Below, piece by piece: positions 1 through 14,177 of a stretch of DNA of 64,000 nucleotides. Within the stretch, counting starts at the first letter, position 1; each line of letters begins with the position of its first letter. The translations under genes and the position numbers were made by a program. This stretch comes from Glandiceps talaboti (taxonomy: Eukaryota > Hemichordata > Enteropneusta > Spengelidae): positions 492,001 to 556,000 of the forward strand of contig NC_135570.1 in the NCBI RefSeq assembly GCF_964340395.1, given 5' to 3'. A model generated the notes under the pieces. That model was given only the letters and a program-made list of their open reading frames with translations. It was not told the DNA's origin and ran no database searches.

Positions 1-3000
1 CAGGACAGCATGGATTCCAGGCTATACTGTAGAACAGGACAGTATGTGACTTTCTTGATCTTTTAGAGTTGTAATCACAGTACACAAACACAGGTGTTAT
101 ACAATCACCATATACAAAGTCTAGAACACTCCATTTCAGTTTGAATGTTCCAATTTCATTATAGTGAGTTCTATAACACTACACAGAATGTATCATTCAG
201 ATTCTATATGTTGTTGCCTTATCTGGACTTACACTGCTCCACTTGAGAGAACTAATCACTGTGTGTAGTGAAGTATAACCAGTTCATCAGATATCTACAA
301 ACAGTACATGAGAACTAAAGTAATTGTTTTCTGTCTAGTATTTGTACTTCAACTGCATCAACTGAATCACTGCATCAGCCTGAGAATATACACACATATA
401 GTGTGCTGTCAATGGTCGAAGTGTGTTCTACATAAATTATGATATGGTAATATATGTAAATGAGGACTTCCAAATATGGTTACAGTCTAGTCATAAAATC
501 TTATTTTAACAGAAATTAGACAGACTTATCATCAAGCTTCCTCTGGTAGAGTGACTCATTGGTAACTTGTGTATGTAAGATAGTTCAGAGACTTGGCTTC
601 CTGGTTTGATGTACAGGTGAATGTCTTTGTCAAGCAAGACAGTCAAGTCTCTGGCCTAGGTACAAGTCTGTTATTGAAAATCTCATGCTATCATTCAAAT
701 ACATGTAATATTTAGAACATAAATCATTAAATGTCAAAAAACTGATGTAGGACAAAAACTGTCATTCCACAGATTGGAGGTGAACCCAGTTTTCATCAAA
801 CACATTTTTTGAGCAAACTTTTCTTTGACATTTTTAAAATTGCTTTCATATTGTTATCTCTCTTTTTGAAATTCCAGAGTTTTCCAGGACAGTATGAACC
901 CTGTTACTCAATCAACTCTACACAATCTCAAACCAAATCTGTTTCTTTTTTCTTCACAATACTTCATTTCAAAGTCTTGAGACATCTTAGTATCTGCTGA
1001 AAAGCAAGGACAGTTTCATCTGCTAGCTTTTGTTTTCAACAAAGATGAGACTAACAAAACACATATTTTATCCAAACATGTTTTTACACAGGATTCTGTT
1101 GAAATATTACACTGACATTAATAATAAACTCTATAGGAACATTAAATATTCAACAGTCTATAATTTCTCTAGAGGCATAAGATTGCCAATCCTTTAGAAA
1201 ACACTTCTAAAGTTTACACTTTTCAGATTAGAGAAAAGAATTTAGAATCAGAATTCTGTCCACATTGTGAAGATGCAGCAGTGATCAGAAGTACAGGGAA
1301 TGAAGAATCAATAACACATGTCCACTCACTTCTGACTACACATGTATTAAGCCTTGGGGAATTTCACTATCAAACTTTGTGAAGTTCCTCATGCATTTTA
1401 ATAGCTCCTTTTGTATAAAACCTATCACAGATTAGTTTACATCAACATCACCACGGCAAACATGACAAACATCATGAAATATACAGGAGGTTGCTAGAAA
1501 TCAAATAAATATATGTAGTGGTTGTGAAAATACACATACACGAAGCGATGCTATACAGCTGTAATACCATAGCTAATAAAACTGATAAACCAAGAAAATT
1601 AAAACAGCTTTTTCATCATCTTTTATAGTCAAGATTGTAGGCACTATGTTATAGATGGCAACTGTATTGCAGGGTATGACATCTTTTGTCCTAAAAAGGT
1701 GGAACCTGATTTTCTACACTTGGTTTTCTTACACAGTGTAACTGTATGAAATGACAACAGTGTATTCCAGTCCCAATCGTAATTATAAGTCTTAACAACA
1801 TTGAATTTTTCTGTCATTGACTTTTGGCTACAGTACATGTTTCAGTTGAACGTTGGCAAAGTGATCATGATCGATCTAGTGTGTCTGTTAGGTTTAGATG
1901 GCTACTGTGTATTTCAGTCCATCATCAGCAACATTGTGATTTCACTTTTTGTCTGTCATAGGTGCTTACAGATAACAAAGAAGATAATTTCAAAAATAGA
2001 CCTTTGGGGAAATCAACTTGAAAATAAGAATATACCACAGAGTAATAAGCCTGCCAGCAGACAGTATTCAAAATCTAAATTTATGTCAAAGTTAACTGGC
2101 AACATCGTTCACAACACAAATGTACATAATAGTCTAAAAATCTAGTACAAAGATATTTGTCATTTTAAAAAAGTGTAAATTACACAAAATATAGCCACAA
2201 CCTAAAACCAAACTAAAGTTAGACAATATTTCCAAAATTTGGACATAACCTGGCTGCAGACCAAATGCACTTTGTGGTACAGCTACATATCCTACTAAAA
2301 AGTAGATTCCAATAGGTTAACTTCACTGCTATTATATCCTACTTGTTTCTTTTAATATCAGTCAAACTTTAAATGAAAATGTTGAAATTTGCCTACATGA
2401 AGGTTGAGAACAATATAAACCTCAAGGTAGAAATGTGCCTTGTGTACAAATTTCCTTGAATTTCTTCACCAGGAATTCACTCCAAACTTTAATGTCATAT
2501 CATATGAAAGTTTGTTTCTTGTCTTTTTAAAGTAACAACAGAAAATTTCACACTTCACCATCTCGTTTTCAACGAAATTGTCAATCTTTTATTTTTCTCA
2601 TAAAATTATACAGTAATTGGCAGCCATATTGGATTCTAAAATTACTAAATATTGATATCATTTTGACCACTGTTTAAATTTAAAAAATTTGTAAGATGAC
2701 CCAAGGTTTTTTATGATTTTAAACTGAGGTAGGCTGGAGTTTTCTTGGACAAAGTTTAAAGAGTTTACTTCCAAAGCACATTTCACGTTACCAGTGAAAA
2801 TAATTATTTTTATTTTTTCTGCAGTCATCTGAATAGAAAGTGATTACTTGTTTGTTTTCAGACATTATATTCTTCATCACTTTTGATGATGATAATTCAG
2901 TTATCAGTATTTACAGACAATGTAGTCTTGACTGTGTCTATTATGGTATTTGTTGAAGTCTTTTAAATTATAATAAAATATCGATAAAATATGGTTGGAA

Positions 3001-5240
3001 ACTCAAAGTCCCTTGTTTGTACTCATTTATTACAGATTCAATAAATCAATTTATTAAAACACAACAAACAAAGCTTTGGAAACATTAATTATTGTGTAGA
3101 TAACAGTAATCAATTTTGAAACACGTTTATATTGAGACTGTATAATTTCATCAAGGTGATTGACATACAGAATATTGACTCACATAATTATGATGATGTC
3201 TGGTTTTATCTACATTGCAGGTCATCTCTTAATTACTTTAATGTAACATAGATATAAACAGCACTCAATTTATTTAAGGATGTACTTTCATTCATGGGAT
3301 TGGTTTCTATGGTAACAGCCTAATGTTCGTTGTTCTAAATCACTCATCCTTACACATTCTGTCTCGGTACTTCATCTCTTGGATTCGCAATACCCAAACA
3401 TTCTCACTTGAATTTCAAATTTTGACAATTAAATTTTTCATGAAAGACAATCTGTAAATGTGTAAACCAGTCTTAAGATCTACATGTTATTAAAAGTTTA
3501 TATAAAATATTGTGCAACAAAAAATATTTGTTTTCAACATTCTATACGAAATATATGTCACAAAACATTCCCATGTATTTGTAGTATGATTTCTTGAATT
3601 AAATATGATTACTTCTACTCAGCATGTAATTCTTTTTTATTTTTTTTTATAAATCTGAGATGACTTCTGATAACAACGTAAAACATGATAGAATATTTGC
3701 TTCAAAAGAGTATGTGTTGGACTAGATGAACATAAATGCAAAATGTCACTTTTTTGTTTTCTTTTTGTTCATTTTTGACGTTGAAAAATGCACAAATCTT
3801 CACTGCAAACTATATGTACAATGCTTCTATTTAGTTGAGCTACATGTCTACAAGTCTGAATGTTGAATATCGGCTTTGTCTGTCGTAATCCAATTTTGGC
3901 GGAAAAGTATTGTGAGATGAAAATGTGTTATTGCTTGTAGTCAATCAGACTCAGTGGGAATAGGGAGTCAATAAAACCTGTCAACAGACAGTTATATCCA
4001 TGGGCAACCATACATTAATGTCATAAAACCTGTTAAATTTCACAAATTTTCTGCTGTGTTTGACAAATTTGGCAGACTACAATATCAAAACTCAAAGCTA
4101 GAAAATCTTATACTAAATTCATAACAAATTCTGGTAAAAATTCCTAAAATTTCAAAAAATTTGAGAAAGCAAAAGTAGTCAGGCTATTGATCACCTCTTT
4201 ACTGATCAGATGGCATTATAGGGCAATAAAACTCTTTATGTTTTGTGTACTCATCCTTGGCCAATCATACGGAACATTCTGAGCTACAATCATGGGTTGA
4301 ATTGAAGATCTCTTTAAATCTACCCTACCAGTCAGACTATTTTATTGCAAGTGTATGATCATTTCATTAAAACTAGCTAGAACCAAATCAAAAATATCAC
4401 AAAATTGATCTTTTTTCACAAACTTGCCATGTGTTCATTGAGGACATATTTTTACATCAATTCATTCATATGATTATTTTCATAAATCCTGTCAAAAGCA
4501 AAGTGACAGTGTACAAAAAAAATCCAGAAAATAAATTTTTGGCCAAAATTGTTTGGTTACATAACTTTGGTGCATACTTGATAATGACAAGAAATTTGAA
4601 AAAATCTTAGAAATTGAGAAAATATACTGAGAAAGCCAGGAATCGGGTTCATGACAAATGCATAATCATAGTACGGACACATTTGAAACTACTTGAAAAT
4701 TCACAGGAGCGAAGAGTTAATCACGCTCTAGATACTTTTATTGCAAGGCACTAATACCAGCTCAGAAAATTTCATCCTCCATACACAGAACACCTTTATC
4801 TGCTGTCACAGCCCAGAGAGCAGCAATTTCAGTCAAAAATGAAATGAAGTAAACATAATGATGGCTGATGGCCATTTCTTCTCACTCACAAAAGGTCTGG
4901 TGATAATCAAGGCTGAAAAGTACAGTTTGTAATCAGTGCCCAAACTACTGAGCTAATAGTGGATGTGTCTGGGAATCATCCTAAGCAGACTTGCACTGTA
5001 TAATATCTCAACCTTTATAGACCTAAATATTGTATTATATACATCACCAAAGAATTTCTGTTCTATAACCATTGATAATAGAAACTTTGATGAGAATGCA
5101 ATCTTGTAAACTGTAGTCTTTTATTCTGCAAGATGAAAGAATATGAACAAAATATATATTTTGTACACTTGTACTGAAGTCCATTTTGTAACCCTGTCAA
5201 AAAAGAAGTTGTGAGAAATTGCAACTACAGTATTTAGTAA
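1..5240. other. AT-rich non-coding sequence, no feature recognised
   Basis: Only short open frames on both strands are present, the longest 114 codons at 1801-2145, without recognisable domains or a convincing acceptor and donor pair. No tandem array is visible. Confidence 0.6.
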
Positions 5241-5885
5241 TTTTATGTTTGGACCATTCACTGAGTTGTAACAGCTGATTCACAGAGAATGATTGTAACT
5301 CTACGGTTGCACCAATTCATTGAGGTATGCTAGTTCAGTGAGATGGGATATACTTTGACCAAGCTGTAACAGTTCAGTGAGAAGGGTTGTAATTCTGTGG
5401 TTTGACCATTCACTGAGTTAGAACAGTTCAGTATTATTATTTATTACCCATTTGTTAAAGCATTGAATAAGAAAAAATATTTGACATTCTTAGGTAAAAG
5501 GAGAACAGAAAATAGCAAAGCTAGTCCAGTCCGTCTCCTAGGACAATGGCAGTGCAACATGAATGTAAAGTTTTACTGAAGACAGTATACATGTATACAG
5601 AAATGTACATTACAAATACCATGTAAATAAGATTCAAACATTGCTCATGGATTATATTGTAAAAAGTCATTCTTGAAGTGAGGAGCGAAATCACTCCTAG
5701 AAGACTTAATTCTAAGATCAAGAGATAAACTGTTCCAAAATACAGTATACCAGTACAGGAAATTTCAAATTTTCCCAATTCTATGTTCATTTTTGGGATG
5801 AAGAGATTGCCTTTGTCTTTATTACGAGTGCTAGTTGTAACAGCACTGTTCAGTGAGATGGGTTGTAATTCTATGGTTGTTTTAC
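5240..5885. repeat. Degenerate repeats around a TTCAGTGAGA core
   Basis: Phrases such as TTCAGTGAGATGGGTTGTAA, CATTCACTGAGTT and TTGTAACAG recur at irregular spacing between 5255 and 5430, and again at 5830-5880. They look like remnants of one decayed tandem repeat. A 126-codon minus-strand open frame across 5521-5901 has no recognisable domain. Confidence 0.5.
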
Positions 5886-6329
5886 CTCCATTACAGTGCA
5901 ACTAGTATTAAAATAAACATTGTGGCTGGATTTTTCTATTACATAAAAATTCACCCTCAATCACCTTCTATGAATTCCAATCTGACTAAATTTCATTTGA
6001 TAAAAAAACAGATTTTCCCCAAAAGATGAGACACGTAGTCTACACAACCTAAGAACATAAGACGATGAGATGTGAAATGAAAATGAAAATATTACAAAAT
6101 ATTCAGATTTGGCTGTTTCTTTATCTACTCATTTCTGATTTTCTACTTTGTGACTTTGGATTTAAATGCACTGCTGCATAAATAAGGTCCAGGAGGTGAA
6201 ATATGTTTCACAATCCTTCTCTGTCTTACTATTTTATCATTACATGATCTCATTTCTTGTCAGGAACTATTTCAGAATCTCAATGCAAGAATTTATTAGT
6301 TTTTGTATATCCTCTTAGCAGTATATTAG

Positions 6330-6912
6330 AAGTTAGAGACAGAATCATTCTAAAATCCTACATTTTGAAGCGATCAGAACTTCTTCTGGAATCTTACTAA
6401 ACCCTCAAGAATTCATTCAAAATCCTTCAAAAATACTATAACTTGAAGATAACAGTTTAATTCTTATCTGTATCTCATATTCATTCTAAAATTCTCCAAT
6501 TTGAAGTTATCTGTATCTCAGAATCTTACGAAAATTGTCTAAGAATTTATTTGTACCGATATGTCAGAATCTTTCTAAAATTCTGTAATTTAAGGATAGA
6601 AGAGTTGCTGTATCTCAGAATCTGTTAAAAATTGAGTTTGTTATTCTATCACACAATATTTCTGAAAATCCTACACTTTCAAGATAGTTCGTTTGTATCT
6701 CAGGACCTTTCAAATATTGAATTTGTTCTTTTATATAACGGAATCTTTCTAAAATCTGACATTCTGTAAAGATGTAAGAGTTTCTAATTTTGATCTCAGA
6801 ATCTTTCTAAAATTCCACATTTGGAAGACAGAGTTATATCTCATAATTTGTCAAAAATCGAGTTTCTTCCTCATATCTCAAAATCTTTCTAAAATCCTAC
6901 ACATTTCAGATA
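6330..6912. repeat. Ancient degenerate minisatellite (unit about 60-70 bp)
   Basis: About nine diverged copies of a unit built from TATCTCAGAATCTTTCTAAA followed by ATTCTACA-TTTGAAGAT recur through the segment. Spacing varies and no two copies are identical, so the array is old compared with the near-perfect arrays elsewhere in the window. Confidence 0.6.
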
Positions 6913-7628
6913 TCAGGTTTCTTGTACCTGGCAGACGAACACAGAAGATAATGGTTGCCAAAGGTAAAAGGTGATTGGTTGCTGAATGTCAGAGGTGATG
7001 TATCTAGTATAAATTTATGTATATACACATGAGTGAGCCTCTCTGAGATTTCTAGGATGGCATGGTCCAATCTTTTCACACCTGGCTGGTCTTCATTAGA
7101 ATTCTTTGCTATTCTTTGTATTACTCATGGCCGTCCACTGAGTCAACAGAAAGAAGTGTGTCTTTGGATTTCTATATGATGAAAGACCAAAAAACAAATA
7201 CACATAGGTGTTCATCTATTGAATCGTATTACACAATTTATTACCAAGCAAGAGTTCACAAATATTTGTTTTGGGGTTCTTCAAAACGATACACACTACA
7301 TCAATCCCAGTTGCCTTCAACATTCCAAATACCTCTGCAATCAAATCTTCTCAATGTACAATACTGTTTTTTCATAGCAATCACGAAAAGAAAACCTTGT
7401 TTCTCAAGGAGAGTATAGTTTGTTTGCTAGAAATATTTGACAAGACATCGCTAACACAGTCACCAAATATTACCCTTCACACTATCCTCTTTCCCTTGTT
7501 TGCCCTCTTCTTTTCAATCAAGCTGTACGTCTCACCCAAACTAATTTGAAAGTTTTCATATCTACACTCACTTTAAGTGTTTCCATAGTTTCTACTGTAC
7601 GGGAAGTAAAATCTATGCTAGTTGTTAA

Positions 7629-7910
7629 TTGGATGATAGAACATTCTCTGTCATGGTCTGTTGGCTCTCAACCAATGAAAACTACACAAATGTTGTAATG
7701 CTACAGAAGCCAAAAAGTCATTTATTGGATGATGAAACATTCTCTTTCATAATCTGTTGGCTATCCACTAATGAAAAGTTGTGTACCTGCACAACTTGTA
7801 TGGCTTAAGAAGTCAGTGATTTATTGGATGATACAACATTCTCTTTCATAATCTGTTGATTTTCAACCAATCACAAGTTGTGTAAGTAACTGCACAAAGA
7901 ACTTGATAAC
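7629..7910. repeat. Three-copy repeat, unit 96-99 bp, with CCAAT-type motifs
   Basis: TTGGATGAT starts recur at 7629, 7725 and 7824. Each copy continues with ACATTCTCT-TCAT, TCTGTTG and, about 45 bp on, CAACCAATGA-type sequence (degraded in copy 2). The ATTGG near the start and the CCAAT near the middle put an inverted CCAAT pair into copies 1 and 3. Confidence 0.75.
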
Positions 7911-10679
7911 ATTCCACGTCTTCCAAACGACTCTTGAAGCATGAAAGTCTTTAACTTTTGTATGATTAAAGGTCAACATACTTTGTGTGTTTCATCTTAT
8001 GATGAGCATCCTCAATGTGGTCTTAGTGACAAAAATATTGTACCTAAAACCAAAAATATTTCTGAAAAGTACCACAACTACTGCAGGGTCTATATTTCTA
8101 TATAAATAGTGATTGTACCAAAATTTGTGTGAAATATATTGAGTGAGCTCAACAAATAGTAGACATGTATAATTTAAATCACTTCAAATACCTCCAACAA
8201 GAATATATATCTGGAAACTATCATTTGTATTGTATGATATTATGCTACTACATTCCAAACATCAAAAAGTGTTTTATGAAATTTGATTCAATCTAGTAGT
8301 AATCAATCAAAAAATCATTATATTTACATATTTCTAGCAACAGTTCTTCTTGTGGATTCATATTATCAAAAACATGTTCAGCAAAATTGACTTTCAAAAT
8401 GCAAAATTCAGAGCCTCTAGAGCCATTCAAATTAAGACTATCAAAAAATGCCAAATTTAGATTCTATCCAAAAGTAAAATCAAGATTTGGTCAAAAATAA
8501 CAATTTATATATGTCGAAATTGAAGATTTAGATTCTGTCAAATAGAAAACTTGAATCGGTCAAAACAACATAAAATTTAATTTTGTCAAAAATAACAGGG
8601 ATTGTACATTGACAGGCCAACGGTACTGAAGCCTAGTATAACACACCAATTTCCCTCCAGAGATGAAAAAATCTGCCAGGCAATATTTTCTTATCTTACT
8701 TGAATTGCATGAAACTAGCACACTGCAGTATACATTCAATATCTTGTCAAGTCTCTGTATAAAACTAACTGGTGTGATAATGAATGGAGTTATAAGATAC
8801 AATAGCTTATCTCCTACCGTTCAATACAAATCTCCAATCTAGGCCGTCACTCGGCATTAAATTTTCAAATCCAATCTACATATATTCGACCACCACCAAA
8901 GACACTTTTGTGCAAACTTGCAAATAAATTGTGAGTGACAACTATTCAAATTCCTTACAGAGCTGCAAGCAGTACTCTGTCTGCTATTTATGTCTTGCAA
9001 CTGTCTTCACTTTTGCTTTCATAATTTCTCTTTTCCTTCCTGTTGAAATCTCATTCTGGTTTGAGGCTGCACAGATTTCTTGAGAGCGACTTTGTATGTA
9101 CTATTCATGAAAAATGATGCCAAGGATCAAATGGCAATTTATTATATGGAACTAGCATACGGTACCGTGACAGATTTTTCAAAGAACTGCAAATGGATAT
9201 AGATGTTTTCAGAAAAGCATATCAAATGACTCACAGTATGAACACACAAAGTCTCCCAAAAATATAGTTACTTTTCTCACGCATGTATACATATATTTAC
9301 AGAGTACATGAATTTCTTATCAAATTATCTGGTTTTTAATCAAAATTTTATGTTGGTAAAATAGGATAATGAAATAAAGACACTGTTTAAGTCAATATTT
9401 CAGAGAATGAGATTTCAGGACAGGTGTTATGTTCACACGGGTTAGACAGTAAGACTGGAAAGTGTGGCATTATTTTAATGTTACAGATCCACAAAATTCA
9501 CGAGATTCTTGTGCTTGCACGAATTGAAACTTCATGATTGGATTGGTCGATAAATCATTCTGAATAGGAGTGAAAAACAAGCAGACTACAAATTCTGCTC
9601 AGCTTCTTCAAACAAGGCAGCCTGCAATGACTTCTGTATTAAGTGCTAGCCACTACCAAATTTCATGAAAATTTATAAAATTTGATTTTTTTTTCAAACT
9701 CATATCGAACATCAATTAATACCTGAAAACTATTCTATTATTTCTCTCTAAAATGTGCTAAAAAGTTAAAGATCAAGAATATCTGTTCCAAAAATTATGA
9801 TTCTGGTGTCATCGTCTTCACTACTACTTGATAAGAATTGTTTTCTGTCATCAGTATTATGAAAATGTCTGAATTGAGTCAACGTTAATAACAATAATTT
9901 TATGCAGCATAGATTCCAAATATATGCTACTTACAGGGGATGTTACTATAGAAAATGAAGACAATTTTGTAAACTTTGGGTTCTGGAGATCCATTTCATA
10001 ATTTTATTCTTCAGTAAAATATTACCTTCAAATGAAACATTCATGTATATTTATATTCCCATTACTTTATATTTTGTATGCATGTCTGCTGATCAACTCC
10101 CATGAGACGAGGTGTGGCCATCGTAAGGACGTCAAGTGAACGATGAATATAAGGAGCAAATATCTACATTATACTTGGTATTTCTTGACAATCACTCGGT
10201 GTGAATGTGATGTCAAATTATGACACAACTCGCCAAAACCCAAAGTCCAAAAATGCCTTTTTCCAGGAATGGCATTCCCCCTTAATGTTATCTTTCAACA
10301 TTCCTACCCTTCCTTAGAACAGTGAATAGGAGAACATAACTTGTAACCAGCTGATATCATCAAGTTTTCCCTTTAAACAGTTCAAGTAATAGTCTTTCAA
10401 ATTATTTCCCTGTCACAAACCATAGCTTTATGCTCTGGTAAACATCCTGTTTCAGATGACAGATAATGTGTCAATATAATTACCTGTGAAGATTGAAGTT
10501 TTGAGTGGTCACTTCCATCAATTTTAAAATAAACAAAAACAAAAATAAACACGACAAAAACACAATGTAACTATATGACAAATCAATCATAACTTGACTG
10601 ATGGTTCAGAACTCTTGCAAGCATATTTTTGACAATTTTAAGAAAAAATTCACAGTTCAGAAACAGAAGTTTATGTCTT
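7911..10679. other. AT-rich non-coding sequence, no feature recognised
   Basis: Only short open frames are present (an 80-codon one on the minus strand at 8560-8802 has no recognisable domain). No clear tandem array or inverted repeat was seen. Confidence 0.5.
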
Positions 10680-11160
10680 ATGTCATTTGATTGACAGGTT
10701 ACAAATTATGTCATTTGATTGACAGGTTACAAATTATTGTCATTTGATTGACAGGTTACAAATTATGTCATTTGATTGACAGGTTACAAATTATGATGTC
10801 ATTTGATTGACAGGTTACAAATTATTATGTCATTTGATTGACAGGTTACAAATTATTGTCATTTGATTGACAGGTTACAAATTATGATGTCATTTGATTG
10901 ACAGGTTACAAATTATGTTGTCATTTGATTGACAGATGATATACTATGGAGTGATTTGATTGACAGATTACAAACTATGAAGTGATTTGATTGACAGATT
11001 ACAAATCAAGTCATTTGATTGACAGATTACAAATTATGATGTCATTTGATTGACAGATTACAAACTATGATGTCATTTGATTGACAGTTTACAAACTATG
11101 ATGTCATTTGATTGACAGGTTACAAATGATGTCATTTGATAGACAGATTAAAAAACTATC
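10680..11160 (+). repeat. 16-copy minisatellite bearing the PBX-MEIS/PREP decamer
   Basis: The unit is 27-31 bp, of the form TGTCATTTGATTGACAGGTT followed by ACAAATTA. All copies run in the same direction. Fifteen contain the exact decamer TGATTGACAG and the last has TGATAGACAG. Copies 1-8 are nearly identical, differing mainly in a 1-3 base spacer. Copies 9-16 carry GACAGATTACAAACTATGA variants, so the left half was amplified more recently. TGATTGACAG is the known PBX plus MEIS/PREP composite site; whether the array binds these factors is inference. Confidence 0.95.
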
Positions 11161-12489
11161 AGATAGATGCAAGTAGGTGATAGTATTTACAGCTAACATC
11201 ATCCGGCTATCACCTCCCAACTCATTAATAGGTATAATTACTTAGCTTCAACCACAATTTATTTCAATATTGGTTTATATCACTAGAGACAAGAGATTAC
11301 CAGCAATTTATTCTCTATTTAATAATTCACAACTTCTCAAACATAACATTTCACATGATGTAAAAGATTTTTTTCAATTTATTACTAATCTGAACGTTCA
11401 TCCCAAGATGAACAGGAACAAGAAATGAGAAAGATTGTACAGATATCAAAATCTAGACATAGCAGTTTAAATCCTATTATAGTATACTATAGTACTAACT
11501 GTCAGTCTTGCTTTGAATTGAAAATGTTTTCATTATCAGAAAAGCTATGTCTCAATGAAAGTAATATTGTTGCCATAGAAACTATTCATTTCAAATTCAA
11601 GGTCGAAAGACTGCTATATGAATACAACGGATAAAGAACAAATTTCTACAAATAGTTGTATTAATGTTTAAGGTACTAGTAATCTTAGGTCATGGGTCAC
11701 AGTTCACAGGTCACATTATTTGACTTGGTGGCCATTTTATTCTCATACATGTAATTATTTCCATAGTTTTCATTACGTGACAATTCAAATATAATAAGAG
11801 CTTTTAACAACTGAAAATGGACAAATTTCCCAGACAAGATGGAAATGTTGAGGATCATCATTTTATAGTACGATAAAACAGACAAGATATATTATTCCCT
11901 ACAAAATGTACTTCATTGTGTGGAATCAAATGCTATGTGTAAGGCTGAAGGGATTTTATGATTTTTTTATTGTGATAAACATTCTTAATAAGTGCTTTTG
12001 ATAACTGAAACTGGAAGACTTTCCCAGACAGAGTGAAAATATTGAGAACGTACGTCATACACAGAATAGAGTAAAATGTGTAAACGGAACACGATGTCAT
12101 ATGAAATCAGCTGTTGTGCGTGGGACGGGTGAACATATCTGACAGCTTAAGTACCACACGCTAACTTATACAAAATTCTTTTGTTCTTTCTGAAAAATTC
12201 AACTTGAAAAGCAATGATTGATATGACTTTCCCTGATGAAAATAGATATTCAATTACAATACTTTGGCTCTAAAAAGTATCCATCATGTCTGCTTCCGTC
12301 ACCATACTGTGTTTTTTTCCTTTAGGGTTTAAACATAAGTGACAGATGCATGGATATCTGGTGAAAAACATATATTTTCCAAGAAGGTCTACAAACTTAT
12401 AAAATATGTGTTTCTAACATCATATTTTTCATAACTTTGAATAGGTTTTTAAAATTTAATATTTACTTTTTATTTATTCATTTTTTGTA
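11161..12489. other. AT-rich non-coding sequence, no feature recognised
   Basis: Only short open frames (69 codons at 11425-11634, 62 codons on the minus strand at 11697-11885) with no family resemblance. Confidence 0.5.
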
Positions 12490-12737
12490 GTTTTGGAAGG
12501 ATTTTCCTTCATTGGAGTTTTCCTCATGGCATATCTGGAAAACTGTTCTGGAAAACTGTCAAGATTTCTCCTTATTATATTTCTGGAAAATTACAAGCAG
12601 TTATCCTTGTCTCTCATTTCTGGAAAACTACAAGGAGCTATTCTCATTGCAGTACTTAAAAATTACAATGAGTTGTCCTTGTTGCATTTCTGGAAAATGA
12701 CAAGGAATTATCCTTGTTGCATTCCTGGAAAACGGTA
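12490..12737. repeat. Degenerate minisatellite around TTTCTGGAAAA
   Basis: About five diverged copies of a 40-50 bp unit with the order TTCTGGAAAACTACAAGGA then GTTATCCTTGTTGCA. Two overlapping plus-strand open frames across it (81 and 62 codons) reflect the repeat and show no domain. Confidence 0.6.
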
Positions 12738-13583
12738 AGGTCTAATCTGTTAGGATAGGTATGTAATACAACTATGATAATAGTACCATAGCATACAAAA
12801 ACCTATTTGATCTGGTATTCCAATCTCTCAATACCTAGCTGATTAATACACGGCAATGTATCAGGTGTTGTCAGGTTATCTTTCATCTGTTCATATACAA
12901 TTCTTTTATTCTCTACTCCTAAGACATCTGACATTTTCCTTGCCGTACAAGAAATAACAAAAGTAGATCTCTATGTTTCATTGCCGACAACTAGGGAATA
13001 TAAAGTGTCTTTCATTTGGGTACATTTGATCTTGTCATCTCGCAGTTAGCAGTGAAAGAAAAAAGATCAGTGAATACAGCCTTTGGCTGATTTGGACTAA
13101 ACTTACACATATTTTATTCCAACAGGTACAATCATCTGGTACTAGGGATTAATACTCCCTAGGCTAGCAAGAATTCATTATAGCAACCACTTAACTTGAG
13201 TTTTAAGCCATCATGAAATAGTGATTAACAAATCTGCAGGATTTCAGCTGGATGAAGATGTATACTTTGGAGCACATTTCATTGTTAGCTGAACCAAACA
13301 ATGAAATTGAACCCATGAGAATGCAATGTAAAGTTTAAAATGCTGAAATCTAAACCAGGCTATTGATCCTTCTTCACCATTCAGTCTAGAGTTCTAAAAT
13401 TTCCAATAGTGGTAATAGTCAGGGGAAATAATCCTTGCTACTGTTGATCACATACACTGTCTGTTCACTAATGGTTCAATACATACATGTATAGGCAATA
13501 TGTCACTGCAGTCCCAATATATTTGCTCTATACATAAGTCAATGTGTGTTCTCTATCTGTATATGTCTGTCTTGATCATTTTG
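12738..13583. other. Non-coding sequence, no feature recognised
   Basis: No long open frame, array or motif cluster was seen in this stretch. Confidence 0.5.
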
Positions 13584-13621
13584 TGTCTGTCTGTCTGTCT
13601 CTGTCTGTCTGTCTCTCTGTA

Positions 13622-13652
<31 letters not shown>

Positions 13653-13755
13653 GTCTGTCTCTCTGTCTGTCTCTCTATTTATCTAATCTATCTGTGTCTG
13701 TCTGTCCCTGTCTGTCTGTCTGTCTGTCTGTCTCTCTATTTATCTAATCTATCTA

Positions 13756-13792
<37 letters not shown>

Positions 13793-13989
13793 ATTTATCT
13801 AATCTATCTGTGTCTGTCTGTCTGTCTGTCTCTCTATTTATCTAATCTATCTGTGTCTGTCTGTCTGTCTGTCTCTCTATTTATCTAATCTATCTGTGTC
13901 TGTCTGTCTGTCTGTCTGTCTCTCTATTTATCTAATCTATCTGTGTCTGTCTGTCTAATCTATATATCTGTGTCTGACTAATCTTTTTA

Positions 13990-14036
<47 letters not shown>

Positions 14037-14060
14037 TTGTCTGCTACACATCTGTCTTTA
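13584..14060. repeat. Compound (CTGT)n microsatellite with higher-order structure
   Basis: CTGT/TGTC runs are interrupted five to six times by a CTATTTATCTAATCTATCTG block, at about 40-60 bp intervals from 13673 to 13925. Interruption and run have been copied together as a composite unit. Open frames through it are artefacts rich in Cys, Leu, Ser and Val. Confidence 0.95.
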
Positions 14061-14177
14061 TCTGTATTTTGTCTATCATTCTTTTTCCTCTGTATATTTT
14101 TTTGTCAGACTGTCCCTCCCCCTCCCTGCCTACTCCGTCCCATCTTTCTTAATTCTCTCTGTATCTATATCTGTCTC

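Noticed and set aside
1801-2145. 114-codon plus-strand frame
   Set aside because: Low-complexity AT-driven composition, no domain, no splice signals, and an overlapping frame on the other strand.
4600-4660. Minus-strand VMNPI, another possible STOX exon 2 hit
   Set aside because: Following residues (PGFLSIFS) do not match the storkhead domain.
5521-5901. 126-codon minus-strand frame with hydrophobic stretches
   Set aside because: It overlaps degenerate repeats and shows no recognisable family; hydrophobicity follows from T-rich codons.
7062-7418. 118-codon plus-strand frame
   Set aside because: No domain, and a second overlapping frame in another phase is equally open.
10680-11160. CRISPR-like regular repeats
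   Set aside because: There are no unique spacers of constant length; the short intervals are themselves repeat sequence. The setting is eukaryotic.
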